Origin: Aliirhizobium wenxiniae
Lineage (GTDB): Bacteria > Pseudomonadota > Alphaproteobacteria > Rhizobiales > Rhizobiaceae
Reading direction: 5' to 3'
Assembly: GCF_014201355.1 (NCBI RefSeq)
Contig: NZ_JACHEG010000008.1
Span: 62,001-126,000, forward strand
DNA: 64,000 nt
The translations under genes and the position numbers were made by a program. Positions 18,161 through 26,614 of this stretch are shown in pieces. Position 1 is the first letter of the stretch, and every line of letters begins with the position of its first letter. Under the pieces are notes generated by a model. That model saw only the letters and a program-made list of their open reading frames with translations, made no database searches and was not told the DNA's origin.

Positions 18161-18436
18161 TCATGCGCGATCGTATGTGAAGGATGTTAGAAGCGTGGTT
18201 ACGAAGCTGCTCGCCCGTTCCTTTACCAGAATCTCTGTCCACTCGGACGTACCTCGAAGCCTCAAATCCGTGTAGATGCTGTCGACGGCAGCCTCTTCTA
18301 TCCGCTTGACGTGGGCGTTGAATGCAGTCTCCCCACTACCGTGGTACATGTCGCGGATGACCATCCGCAGTATTTCCTGGATCGCGATCTGCCAAGCCGT
18401 ATTGATGACTTGCAGGTCTTTGGTGTCCGGTTCCAT
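18161..18436 (-). CDS. Hypothetical protein (91 aa)
   Basis: 91 aa, MEPDTKDLQVINTAWQIAI…, mostly alpha-helical and cytosolic. The start at 18436 has GGAGCG about 7 bases upstream. The helix pattern (IQEILRMVIRDMYHG…VKRIEEAAVDSIYTDLRLRG) looks like real protein rather than noise. I recognise no family. It is encoded upstream of nothing obvious and may be a lone gene. Confidence 0.6.
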   Translation of the reverse strand: MEPDTKDLQVINTAWQIAIQEILRMVIRDMYHGSGETAFNAHVKRIEEAAVDSIYTDLRLRGTSEWTEILVKERASSFVTTLLTSFTYDRA

Positions 18437-18530
18437 GATCGCGCTCCTGAGTATGTATAATCGAATGACGGGTGCGCTCTGATTAAGAGAGCAGCTGGAT
18501 CGGCCGGTGGATAATCAGGCATCTTAAGGC

Positions 18531-18911
18531 CTAGGCCTGCTTCGCCTTGCGGTTGGCGTAGCGACGGTCACGTTCGGCCTTGCGGGCAGCCTCGTCTTCG
18601 ACCACACGTGAGATACGGGCGTTCTCGGCTGTCATGCGTGCCTCTGTTTCCACCTTCGCTGCCGCCTCGATAGCTGCCTGCTTTTCAGCCACTTCCCTCT
18701 CGTGCCGGGTGCTCTCTTCAACCTTGAGACGCTCCCGTTCGACACGACGGGCTTCTCGCGCTTCAACCTGTGAGACGCGCTCCGCTTGCCTGGCGATGCG
18801 AAAAGGCTCGGCGGCCGTTTTCGCGGCTCGATAGGCGTCGAGAAGAGCCGCTTTTGCGCCCAGCGCGTCGGACTGTCGGTCGGCGAGTTCTTTATTTCTA
18901 AGTTTTTTCAA
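18531..18911 (-). CDS. DUF6481-like charged coiled-coil protein
   Basis: 126 aa composed almost entirely of Ala, Arg, Glu and Lys, forming one long predicted coiled coil from about residue 20 to the end (RRVERERLKVEES…AEKQAAIEAAAKVETEARM). It starts MKKLRNKELADRQSDALGAKAALL, which resembles DUF6481 proteins seen next to cold-shock genes in rhizobia. Function is unknown. It lies 33 bases downstream of the 74-aa gene on the same strand and is probably cotranscribed with it. Confidence 0.7.
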   Translation of the reverse strand: MKKLRNKELADRQSDALGAKAALLDAYRAAKTAAEPFRIARQAERVSQVEAREARRVERERLKVEESTRHEREVAEKQAAIEAAAKVETEARMTAENARISRVVEDEAARKAERDRRYANRKAKQA

Positions 18912-18943
18912 TTGTGCATCCTTACAGTGGTAGACGGCAGTGA

Positions 18944-19168
18944 TCAGCGGAACTTGATGCGCTTGGAAGCAAGCGTTGCGGTTGCAGTCGCTTGGTCAGC
19001 ATGCTCCTTCGCAAGCCGCGCTTCGCGAAGCCGTAAGGTCTTGGCATCACGCGCCTTCTCGACCGACTGAAGTTCTTCCCGTGCGTTGTTTTTGGAAAAG
19101 AACTCGGTCCGGACCATGCCGAAAGCGGTCTCTGCGTCCTGACGAGTTTTGCTGTATTTTTCTGTCAT
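18944..19168 (-). CDS. Small helical hypothetical protein (74 aa)
   Basis: 74 aa, MTEKYSKTRQDAETAFGMVRTEFFSKNNAREE…, charged and helical throughout. The pattern is seen in short rhizobial proteins of unknown function. Its start at 19168 is preceded by GAGGTGCACA. It sits between cspA and the coiled-coil gene, all on the minus strand. The cspA terminator lies just upstream, so this gene should have its own promoter or depend on read-through. Confidence 0.65.
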   Translation of the reverse strand: MTEKYSKTRQDAETAFGMVRTEFFSKNNAREELQSVEKARDAKTLRLREARLAKEHADQATATATLASKRIKFR

Positions 19169-19206
19169 TGTGCACCTCGATATTGGCGATGAGGCCGAAA
19201 TGAAAA

Positions 19207-19229
19207 AGGCCAGGCAAACTGCCTGGCCT
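19207..19229 (-). terminator. Rho-independent terminator of cspA
   Basis: AGGCCAGGCA pairs perfectly with TGCCTGGCCT across a 3-base loop. On the minus strand it is followed by TTTTT (19206-19202). It lies about 65 bases after the cspA stop. Confidence 0.85.
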
Positions 19230-19292
19230 CAAACTGATAGCGTGCTTCCGGCGATGCCAGTACATCCGTGGTCAAAGGGAAGCAGATATCGA

Positions 19293-19502
19293 TTACGCGG
19301 ACTGCAGATTGCAGGCCGACATCTTGCCCGACTTCATGTCGCGCTCGAGTTCGAAGCCGATCTTCTGGCCTTCGACGAGCTCGCGCATCCCTGCGCGCTC
19401 AACAGCCGAGATGTGTACGAAGGCGTCAGCGCCGCCGTTGTCAGGCTCGATAAAGCCAAAACCTTTGGTGGAATTGAACCATTTTACTGTGCCTGTGGTC
19501 AT
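19293..19502 (-). CDS. cspA: Cold-shock protein CspA family
   Basis: 69 aa, the usual length of CspA proteins. The RNA-binding motifs RNP1 (KGFGFIEP) and RNP2 (DAFVHISAV) are both intact in a single OB-fold domain. The start at ATG 19502 is chosen from the family length, with AAAGG upstream; an in-frame ATG five codons earlier is less likely. It acts as an RNA chaperone or antiterminator in the cytosol. A truncated second copy lies at 19784-19969. Confidence 0.95.
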   Translation of the reverse strand: MTTGTVKWFNSTKGFGFIEPDNGGADAFVHISAVERAGMRELVEGQKIGFELERDMKSGKMSACNLQSA

Positions 19503-19783
19503 GATGAACCCTTTCAAAGCATAGAGTGAGGAGCCGCGCAGCAGACGCCACGCGGATGAAAACCGACTATTTTTGAAAGAAAAGTTCGCTTAAAGCGCGG
19601 TGCCAATCGCGCGGTAGACAAAGCTCGGCAACAAAAGATCGATGACGCAGATCTACCGAGTAAAGAGCGCTGCGTCAACGTTTAGTTTTCAGAATGGCGC
19701 ATTTACACCTTCAGGTTGCGCGATCTTTATCTCGGTCTCGTCAGTGCCAGTACATCCTTGGTCACGGAGGGACCCAGTTATGA

Positions 19784-19969
19784 TCAGGCGACTTGAAGGT
19801 TGCAGGCCGACATTTTGCCCGACTTCACGTCGCGCTCGAGTTCGTAGCCAAGCTTCTGGCCTTCAACAATTTCGCGCATTCCGGCGCGCTCGACGGCCGA
19901 GATGTGGACGAACGCGTCAGCGCCGCCATTGTCAGGCTCGATGAAGCCAAAACCTTTGGTGGAGTTGAA
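19784..19969 (-). pseudogene. Truncated cspA copy lacking its start
   Basis: The minus strand encodes FNSTKGFGFIEPDNGG… through …MSACNLQVA and a TGA at 19784-19786, nearly identical to CspA from residue 9 on. The first eight or so codons, including the ATG, are missing: the frame runs into unrelated sequence beyond 19969 and reaches a stop at 20003-20005 with no ATG. The region downstream of its stop also resembles that of the intact copy (shared CAGTACATCC.TGGTCA), so a block was duplicated and then cut. Confidence 0.85.
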
Positions 19970-20180
19970 CAGATTCGAACCGTTGCGCTGACTTAGAAAT
20001 AACTAAGCATCTGAATTGCGTACGAGTAACTGCCGACTATGATTTGAATTGCGCCGAGCAACCGGGCCTCCTTTTCATTCGCGGTTTCGAGGGCGATCAA
20101 TTACCACGAGCCAGCCTTGTAATCGAATATATTAGCACGACTTATAGTGCAGCGACGGCTTGTCTTCAGGGCGCTGTCGC

Positions 20181-20198
20181 CAAGGGCGCAAATCCTTG
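20181..20198 (+). promoter_or_regulatory. Conserved leader hairpin upstream of the cassette, copy B
   Basis: CAAGG and CCTTG arms as in copy A, but with a different 8-base loop. Here the 3' arm reads TCCTTG and could pair with AAGGA of the ribosome site 14 bases downstream. Preserved arms with a changed loop suggest the pairing is selected. Confidence 0.4.
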
Positions 20199-20219
20199 CC
20201 CCAACTAAAGGAGGACAGC

Positions 20220-20510
20220 ATGTCTTCCAATCCACCAGCAGCAGCGCAGATCGACAACGACGGCTTCAAGCTGATCCGGGACGTCTTGAGGACCGCCGGT
20301 CTTCGTGGCGTCGAAACCGATGCGAGTTCCGATATGAAGCGCGACGCACTGATCTTTCTCACCTCCGAATTTCGCGACGGGGTCAGGACCAAAGCCAGCC
20401 TATTGGACGCGCTCACTCGGCGCAGCCGGTCTTCAACGGTCGGCGCCCGGTTCGGCCGTTTTTCGAAAGAAGATGCCATCGACCGGTGGCGGGACGAAGG
20501 TGGGCGTTGA
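20220..20510 (+). CDS. Cassette protein 1 (96 aa, hypothetical), copy B
   Basis: 96 aa, starting MSSNPPAAAQIDNDGF, with AGGAGG at the same distance as in copy A. Differences from the 7662-7952 product are concentrated near the N-terminus and are mostly conservative elsewhere (for example EAEASS to ETDASS). The stop overlaps the next start in TGATG. It is a soluble basic protein with no recognised family. Confidence 0.8.
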   Translation: MSSNPPAAAQIDNDGFKLIRDVLRTAGLRGVETDASSDMKRDALIFLTSEFRDGVRTKASLLDALTRRSRSSTVGARFGRFSKEDAIDRWRDEGGR

Positions 20511-20776
20511 TGGGTATCAGGTTTCCGAATGAAGCTCGAAGTTTCGATGACAAGAACCGCTGTGTTCGATTTAGCGGGTACGACGGGATGTTCGAGATCA
20601 AATTCTATCTCGCGACTGAAGTACTCGCCTGTGGGAAAGCGCACAGACACGCCAGCGAGAGCGACTACCTGACCTCGTTCGATGCGTTACGACCGAGAAT
20701 TATAAAAGTGGCCACAAATGCTTACTTGAAAGCGCAATCGAGTTCTATCTCCCTGAGTTTGCGGGATTTCAGTTGA
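20510..20776 (+). CDS. DUF1488 family protein, copy B
   Basis: 88 aa, MGIRFPNEARSFDDKNRCV, the same family and length as the 7952-8218 product. It keeps RFSGYDGMFEIKFYL and SFDALRPRIIKVA. The start overlaps the stop of the previous gene by one base, as in copy A. Function is unknown. Confidence 0.8.
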   Translation: MGIRFPNEARSFDDKNRCVRFSGYDGMFEIKFYLATEVLACGKAHRHASESDYLTSFDALRPRIIKVATNAYLKAQSSSISLSLRDFS

Positions 20777-20803
20777 GCAGACTGTCTTCTAAAGGATATG
20801 ATC

Positions 20804-20974
20804 ATGCGCCAGCCAACCATTCCAGGAACCAGCTCACCCGGCACAGCGAAAATGGTTCTGGTCAGCGACTTCGCAACACGGTTTCGACTTGATCGGGTTG
20901 AGGAGAACAGATTGCGGAAGCTTCTCGGACCAATCGCCAGAGAGACAGATCTTCTCAGAAACGCGGGCCGATAG
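20804..20974 (+). CDS. Cassette protein 3 (56 aa, hypothetical), copy B
   Basis: 56 aa, MRQPTIPGTSSPGTAKM…RFRLDRVEENRLRKLLGPIA…LLRNAGR. The ribosome site AAAGGA and the double ATG (20798 and 20804) are conserved with copy A; 20804 is the better spaced. The C-terminal helix is nearly identical between copies while the N-terminal part varies. Confidence 0.75.
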   Translation: MRQPTIPGTSSPGTAKMVLVSDFATRFRLDRVEENRLRKLLGPIARETDLLRNAGR

Positions 20975-21182
20975 GCGCGGATTGTGATGGATTGGTTTGC
21001 CGTTACAGGACGGATCGCATTTTCACTTTGACAGCGGCGACTGCGATGACCTTGCAGGACTTCGTGATTGTCACGTATCGGGCTGGAAATAATTCCAATA
21101 AACCGGGCGCCTTGCAAACCATGAAGGCGCGATGCGGATCACGGCTTCACTAGACAGTTCCATCTCAAAACGGATCGCAGCC

Positions 21183-21410
21183 ATGAAGACCACTGTAAAA
21201 ACGGTTACCATCGATCGACCGTTCCAACTGCCTCGGATGGCCGAACCACATCTGCCAGGGACGTTCGAGCTTCAGATCGATGAGGAACCTCTCGATGTGG
21301 TGTGGGAAGGCTATCACCGAACGGTGACGCTTTTCCTGACCTCGGATGGCCTGACCGAGGCATGGCCGGTGTCTGAAGAAAAACTCGCCAAGGCGATGGC
21401 GTCGCATTGA
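21183..21410 (+). CDS. Cassette protein 4 (75 aa, hypothetical), copy B
   Basis: 75 aa, MKTTVKTVTIDRPFQLPRM…LPGTFELQIDEEPLDVVWEGYHRTVTL. It is homologous to 8563-8799, with a divergent last ten residues. The start is placed by homology. Upstream spacing to gene 3 is larger here (208 against 145 bases) and the spacer is poorly conserved, so gene 4 may have its own promoter. Confidence 0.75.
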   Translation: MKTTVKTVTIDRPFQLPRMAEPHLPGTFELQIDEEPLDVVWEGYHRTVTLFLTSDGLTEAWPVSEEKLAKAMASH

Positions 21411-21884
21411 TTCTGACCCTCTGTTTTGGCCGCCTCGCACGAGACCTTTCGGTCGGCAGACCGAACCCGGCAAGCTGCGCGTCTGGGGTCGCGAACCGTC
21501 TCTGAAACTCTGGAAGGCATCCACGCCGTTCAGGTGAATTAATGGGGCGAGGCGTGGACGCCCGGTGCACTCTGCAAACAATACAAGCCGAACCTGGAAG
21601 GAAGTATGTCGGGCATTCCGACAGCGCTCTGACGGGCGCTGGCAGTCATTTTCTTAAACTCGTCGCGAATGAGTTAAGCGCAACAGATAATCATCTGCCG
21701 TGGGAGTTTAGTGTCGTTGGGCGGCCACAACATTAAGCCGCAATGAGAGCTTAGTCTCTTCAGCTCATGACGCCGCGCCGATGCGGCTGTGTCATTGGCG
21801 CGTTCGCCGGCATTCGTGGCACTCAATCATTCTCAGAAATAATTCCGTTTAAGAGGCAAGCCTTGTGAGGCTTGAAGTGTTCTT
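21411..21884. other. Gap without a convincing gene
   Basis: 474 bases after cassette copy B. Minus-strand frames overlapping cassette gene 4 extend into it but are antisense shadows. No promoter or RNA was recognised. Confidence 0.4.
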
Positions 21885-22124
21885 TTGAATTCATCACACC
21901 GAAATTCCCGCCCATCGACAATCAGGCCTGCAAAGGCTCGCCTGACCGCAACCGAAACTCCTAACTGGCAGAGCCTGACCAAGCGATATGAGCAATACCT
22001 CGCTCTGGCGCGGGAAACTGCCCAGGCGGGAGACAGAATCGAGGCGGAGAATCTCTATCAGCACGCAGAACACTTCTATCGGACGGCAGCCCTACAGAAA
22101 GCGCGTAAGCAACGATTAACGTGA
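21885..22124 (+). CDS. Short DUF4167-like protein
   Basis: 79 aa from a possible TTG start. The C-terminal part WQSLTKRYEQYLALARETAQAGDRIEAENLYQHAEHFYR resembles the conserved core of DUF4167 (in which KYLALARDA…GDRVAAENYLQHAEHYYR is typical). Family members are usually longer, with an RNA-binding-like Arg/Gly-rich N-terminus; here only a short basic N-terminus remains. The start codon is uncertain. It may be a mini-version or a fragment. Confidence 0.65.
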   Translation: MNSSHRNSRPSTIRPAKARLTATETPNWQSLTKRYEQYLALARETAQAGDRIEAENLYQHAEHFYRTAALQKARKQRLT

Positions 22125-22475
22125 AGTCAGCTGAAACCGGCCCGCAGGACTTTCAAGAAAAAGCTTGGCTACAGGTCCTCACGAGACATCGCAATCCGTA
22201 TGCTGGCAACGGCATACACGAGGTAATTGTTACAGCTGCCCCTTTCGTCAGCCCCTGGACGCTGACTTAGCTGACGGTTGATTTCGTCTTCTGGTGGGGC
22301 ATGACTTTGATCATTCCGGCGGCGGGGTTTCTGCTTCGGCTACTTATGATCCACTTGCGACCACTGTGAACTGCGCCTTCTTCGACCGCCGGCGCGTCAA
22401 TGATTAAACAGGCTAAGTTCTCGGTATCGTCGTTCTCACGGCTTATGACTACGGATTGAGAGCCAAGGATGTTTA
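22121..22475 (+). pseudogene. Decayed fatty acid desaturase copy
   Basis: From GTG 22121 the frame reads FQEKAWLQVLTRHRNPYAGNGIHEVIV, clearly related to residues 14-40 of the desaturase at 1649-2728 (NEKAWLKILAKYRQPDVG…YELAV). It then hits a TAG after APFVSPWTLT, continues as FVFWWGMTLIIPAAGFLLRLLMI, and shifts frame at the first histidine box, which is destroyed. Similarity fades near 22475 (GACTACGGATTGAGAGCC against GATTACTGGCGTCGAGCCC). The rest of the gene is missing. Confidence 0.85.
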
Positions 22476-22666
22476 TGGTGGCCAGAAACGCGAATATTAG
22501 GCTGCAAAGGCAGGTATTTCAGCGCACAAGCCTAGTCAAAACCGCCTGTCGCTCCATGTACTGTTTACGCTGTTCTTGTGCATTAGCAACGCCCTCGTGA
22601 GCGGATGCTGGCGGTCCTACGAAATATCTTGCTGGACTGGTGCTTAGCACAACAGAGAACGATCCA

Positions 22667-23815
22667 ATGCGTATAGCGCAAGTCGCACCACTAGCGGAAT
22701 CAGTTCCGCCCAAACTCTATGGCGGCACCGAGCGCGTCGTCTCCTGGCTCACGGAAGAACTTGTCGAGCAGGGTCACGATGTTACCTTGTTTGCCAGCGC
22801 AGACTCAGAAACCTCTGCTGAACTCGTGCGGGCCGTGCCTCAGGGCTTGCGCCTGGCGGGCATACGGGATCACACCGCAAGTCTCCTCGTGATGCTGGAA
22901 GAGGTTCGCCGCCGGGCTTCGTCATTCGACGTCATCCACTTCCATGTCGATTTGCTTCAGTTTCCCAGCTTTCGAGATTCTTCGACACGGTGTTTGACGA
23001 CGTTACACGGGAGGCTTGATCTGCCGGATTTTCATCCGGTCTACCGCGCTTTTCCGGAGATGCCGCTGGTCTCCATCTCCAATGATCAGCGTTTGCCGCT
23101 GCCAAACGCAAACTGGCTTGCCACCATTCAGCATGGACTTCCACAAGGACCTGCGCCGAAAAATATGCCAAAGCGTGATTATCTCGCCTTTCTGGGCCGA
23201 GTAGCGCCTGAGAAACGGCCGGACCGCGCAATCGAAATTGCAAAGCGAACCGGAATTCCGCTGAAGATTGCAGCAAAGGTCGATCCAACGGACCAAGACT
23301 ACTTCGATCACGTCATTCGTCCGCAGCTCGACCACCCACTGATCGAGTTCATCGGCGAGATCGGTGATCATGAGAAACGTGATTTCCTTGGAAACGCCAT
23401 TGCCCTTCTCTTCCCAATTGATTGGCCTGAGCCATTCGGATTGGTTATGATCGAGGCAATGAGAGAAGGCACGCCGACCATTGCTTGGCGGCGAGGGTCA
23501 GTTCCAGAGGTTATGGATGAGGGTGTCACTGGGTTTATCGTCGAGACGATCGAAGAAGCTGTCACAGCAGTTCATATGTCCATAACTCTTGACCGCACGG
23601 CGGTGCGGAAGCGGTTTGAACAGCGGTTCACATCTACCCGGATGGCATCGAACTACGTCGCCGAATACGAACGCCTGTCGAAACCGTCGCCCACTATGTT
23701 TCCAAATCACCGTCCACCGGAATATGGTCTTCCGACACCCGTAGGGCCACTGACTGCCGCGACAAATCTTTCCGCTGGCGCTAGCTTGGCTTCTATTTAC
23801 CGGTCCGTCTCATGA
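22667..23815 (+). CDS. Glycosyltransferase family 4 (GT-B fold)
   Basis: 382 aa from ATG 22667 (MRIAQVAPLAESVPPKLYGGTERVV). The N-terminal YGGTERVVSWLTEELVEQGHDVTLFAS is typical of GT4 enzymes. The donor-binding region holds LAFLGRVAPEKRPDRAIEIAKR and the EX7E motif in EPFGLVMIEAM. It transfers a sugar from an activated donor in the cytosol; donor and acceptor are unknown. Its stop overlaps the start of the debranching-enzyme gene by four bases (ATGA), so the two proteins are made together and probably act in one alpha-glucan or storage-sugar pathway. Confidence 0.88.
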   Translation: MRIAQVAPLAESVPPKLYGGTERVVSWLTEELVEQGHDVTLFASADSETSAELVRAVPQGLRLAGIRDHTASLLVMLEEVRRRASSFDVIHFHVDLLQFPSFRDSSTRCLTTLHGRLDLPDFHPVYRAFPEMPLVSISNDQRLPLPNANWLATIQHGLPQGPAPKNMPKRDYLAFLGRVAPEKRPDRAIEIAKRTGIPLKIAAKVDPTDQDYFDHVIRPQLDHPLIEFIGEIGDHEKRDFLGNAIALLFPIDWPEPFGLVMIEAMREGTPTIAWRRGSVPEVMDEGVTGFIVETIEEAVTAVHMSITLDRTAVRKRFEQRFTSTRMASNYVAEYERLSKPSPTMFPNHRPPEYGLPTPVGPLTAATNLSAGASLASIYRSVS

Positions 23816-25995
23816 CGATGGATAGTGAAGCATCGAAGAATTTAGCGGAGGAGCTCGACACCGCTCGGTACGATCTCGTTGTGGAAACCTCTCTTGTCGG
23901 TGAGTCGCTCCAAAACCTGAAGGATGGGGATAGCTTTGTTGTTTTAAACAGCCACGGAGATATTGGCAGCACAAATACCGCAGAAGGGCTATTCTATCGG
24001 GATACGAGATTCCTCTCGAAATTAGAGCTTCGCTTTCAGGGGCGTAAGCTTTTGCTGCTCAATTCGTCCAGTCATGATGACAAGGCGGCGCTCTCCGTTG
24101 ATCTTACAAACCCCGAGATCCAAGATGATTTGGGGACGCTTCCCCGAGAAACGATATTCCTGCAACGCACAAAATTCCTGTTCAAAGGCGTCTTTTACGA
24201 GCGGCTCAGCTTACGGAACTTCACGACCTGCGATCGCAAGTTGACGATTGATTATAGGTTCGATGCTGACTTCCGCGACTTGTTCGAAGTCCGCGGCCTA
24301 AACCGGGAGAAGCGGGGACACGAGACGTCCCGTATAAGTCCGCCTGACAGAGTTGAGTTTCTGTACACGGGCCTTGATGACGTTGAACGGCAAACCTCGA
24401 TCGCCTTCGCTCCTGTTCCGAAATTCCTTGAGGCAAACCGGGCAACTTTTGAGCTCGTACTAAGACCGGGCGAGAAGACTTCGATATTTTTGACGGTTGC
24501 CTGCATTGAAGGGGAACAGGCGCTTGTGCTGGATTTCTTCCGCGCCTACCGTGCGAGCCGTCGCGCCAGGCGAGCCCAAACACGTGATATTGCGACCGTG
24601 GAGAGTTCAAGCGAGCTCTTCAACGAGGTCGCATGTCGTGCAACCTCTGACGTCTATATGCTAACCACCTCAACCTCATTCGGCTCCTATCCATATGCGG
24701 GGGTTCCTTGGTTCAGCACGATTTTTGGACGCGACGGAATTCTCACTGCAATGTTCATGCTGTGGATGGATCCCTCAATTGCGCGGGGCGTCCTGCGCAC
24801 CCTAGCTTTGATGCAGGCCAGTGAAGTGGACCGCTCGTCGGATGCGCAGCCGGGCAAGATCCTTCACGAGATGCGCCGTGGCGAGATGGCCAATCTTGGC
24901 GAGGTTCCATTCGGCCGCTACTACGGAAGTGTCGATTCAACGCCTCTTTTTATAATGCTGGCGGGAATGTATCTGGACGCCACGGGCGATTTGGAGACCG
25001 TAATCGAGTTGTGGCCCAACATCTGCGCTGCGTTGCGTTGGATGGACGACTATGGAGACCGTGACGGCGACGGTTATGTTGAATATCAAGCCGAGAGCAA
25101 CGGTAGCCTTAAGAATCAAGGCTGGAAGGACTCCCACGACTCAATCTTCCACGAAGATGGTACCGACGCAGTTGGATCAATCGCTTTGTGCGAGGTTCAG
25201 GGCTATGTATTCGCGGCCAAGCGGTTTGCAGCTCAGATGGCTGCACGGCTCGGGCACCACGATATGGCTGCCGAACTAAAAGAAGCAGCTTCAAAACTGC
25301 GTCTCCGTTTTGAAGCTGACTTCTGGGACGAGGACCTTGGGACTTACGTTATGGCACTTGACGGGATGAAGCGGCCCTGTCGAGTGCGAAGCTCTAACGC
25401 CGGACATGCACTGTTTTCCGGGATCGCTTCGCTAGAACATGCCAAGCGAGTGGCGGCAACACTTTTGAGCAGGGATGGATTTAGCGGTTGGGGGATCCGG
25501 ACGCTTGCTCAGGGTGAAGCACGATATAATCCTATGTCATACCATAACGGGTCCATATGGCCGCATGACAATGCCGCGATCGCAATCGGCTTTGCGCAAT
25601 ACGACCTTAAGGAGGAGGCGGCGCGCGTGTTCGAAGGTCTTTTTGACGCTGCCAAAGGGCAGGAGATGCGGCGTCTGCCTGAGTTATTTTGTGGCTTTAT
25701 CCGGAAACCAGGTCGAGGTCCGACGCCATATCCGGTTGCCTGCTCTCCGCAGGCATGGGCCGCTTCAGCCACCTTCGGAATTCTGGGGGCGTGTCTTGGT
25801 CTCGAGCAGGCCCACAGTGAGAATGAAATCCGCTTCCGTAGACCGACCATGCCACGATTCTTGGATGAGATTGTCCTGCGGAACGTTAAGATCGGTTCAT
25901 CTTCAGCCGATTTTCGAATGCATCGGTACGGAAACGACGTGGCAACCAATGTTCTGGATCGAAGGGGAGATGCTAAGATCCACATCGTTAAGTAG
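23812..25995 (+). CDS. Amylo-alpha-1,6-glucosidase-like glycogen debranching enzyme
   Basis: 727 aa. The N-terminal beta-domain (about 30-260) opens with DSFVVLNSHGDIGSTNTAEGLFYRDTRFLS, the pattern of bacterial and archaeal debranching enzymes. The C-terminal (alpha/alpha)6 barrel contains PWFSTIFGRDGILTA, NQGWKDSHDSIFHEDG and YHNGSIWPHDNA, which line the active site in this group. It should hydrolyse alpha-1,6 branches or related alpha-glucosides in the cytosol. It starts in an ATGA overlap with the GT4 gene. The length is normal for the family. Confidence 0.9.
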   Translation: MTMDSEASKNLAEELDTARYDLVVETSLVGESLQNLKDGDSFVVLNSHGDIGSTNTAEGLFYRDTRFLSKLELRFQGRKLLLLNSSSHDDKAALSVDLTNPEIQDDLGTLPRETIFLQRTKFLFKGVFYERLSLRNFTTCDRKLTIDYRFDADFRDLFEVRGLNREKRGHETSRISPPDRVEFLYTGLDDVERQTSIAFAPVPKFLEANRATFELVLRPGEKTSIFLTVACIEGEQALVLDFFRAYRASRRARRAQTRDIATVESSSELFNEVACRATSDVYMLTTSTSFGSYPYAGVPWFSTIFGRDGILTAMFMLWMDPSIARGVLRTLALMQASEVDRSSDAQPGKILHEMRRGEMANLGEVPFGRYYGSVDSTPLFIMLAGMYLDATGDLETVIELWPNICAALRWMDDYGDRDGDGYVEYQAESNGSLKNQGWKDSHDSIFHEDGTDAVGSIALCEVQGYVFAAKRFAAQMAARLGHHDMAAELKEAASKLRLRFEADFWDEDLGTYVMALDGMKRPCRVRSSNAGHALFSGIASLEHAKRVAATLLSRDGFSGWGIRTLAQGEARYNPMSYHNGSIWPHDNAAIAIGFAQYDLKEEAARVFEGLFDAAKGQEMRRLPELFCGFIRKPGRGPTPYPVACSPQAWAASATFGILGACLGLEQAHSENEIRFRRPTMPRFLDEIVLRNVKIGSSSADFRMHRYGNDVATNVLDRRGDAKIHIVK

Positions 25996-26193
25996 CGCGT
26001 TGGTAGTGGCATACTTTGGATCGTATTCTACCGGTCAGTGTGGTGCTGCTATCAAATGTAGCGGCAAGCGTGCAATCCTGATCACGGTAGAGCGATAAAA
26101 GCTGCCCCCTCCGTGAGGGGGGCGGGCAGCCCTTTGCGCAGACAATGCTGCAAGCTCTGGTCGCGACGGCAAGCACAATTCCCGGTTTATTTC

Positions 26194-26218
26194 GGAACGA
26201 AACTGCTCGGCAGAGGTT
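26194..26218 (+). promoter_or_regulatory. EcfG-like general stress promoter
   Basis: GGAAC, 16 bases, GGTT. This fits the alphaproteobacterial EcfG consensus (GGAAC-N16/17-C/G-GTT). It lies 50 bases upstream of the GTG at 26268, which heads a group of stress-type genes. Confidence 0.55.
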
Positions 26219-26267
26219 AGATGCTCACGGGTCTGTGAATACGGATTCGATACGAGAGGAAACTTCA

Positions 26268-26585
26268 GTGAAAAACATAATTCTTGCCGCGGCGCTCATC
26301 AGCGCGTCCGCTTTGTCTGCGCATTCCCAGACGACACCGGCCGCTAACTCCAGCGGTGACACCCCGGCCGTAGCAACGCCCGATACCAAGAATGCGACCG
26401 CACCCGTCGAGGGCGCCAATAGCTTCACCCAGGATCAGGCGAAATCCCGCATTGAGAAGGCAGGCTTCTCCGACGTCAAGAACCTGATGAAGGACGACAA
26501 GGGCATCTGGATGGCCACCGGCATGAAGGACGGAAAGTCCGTCAACGTCGCGCTCGACTACCAGGGCAACGTCGTTGCCAAATAA
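26268..26585 (+). CDS. Small secreted stress protein (PepSY-like)
   Basis: 105 aa from GTG 26268, with GAGAGGA upstream. A signal peptide covers about residues 1-20 (KNIILAAALISASALSAHSQ). A Thr/Ala/Pro-rich linker follows, and then a compact domain, NSFTQDQAKSRIEKAGFSDVKNLMKDDKGIWMATGMKDGKSVNVALDYQGNVVAK, resembling PepSY-type domains. It is probably periplasmic. An EcfG-like promoter lies upstream, and the next gene follows after 29 bases, so they likely share a stress operon. Confidence 0.8.
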   Translation: MKNIILAAALISASALSAHSQTTPAANSSGDTPAVATPDTKNATAPVEGANSFTQDQAKSRIEKAGFSDVKNLMKDDKGIWMATGMKDGKSVNVALDYQGNVVAK

Positions 26586-26614
26586 TTCAACACATTCAAT
26601 AGGAGATTTTGATC

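Larger units (their letters stand above)
20097..21410 (+). repeat. Duplicated four-gene cassette, copy B
   Basis: Second copy of the leader and four genes found at 7540-8799, same order and orientation. All four frames are intact in both copies. Copy B is flanked upstream by the truncated cspA and downstream by a DUF4167-like gene and a desaturase pseudogene. Confidence 0.9.
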
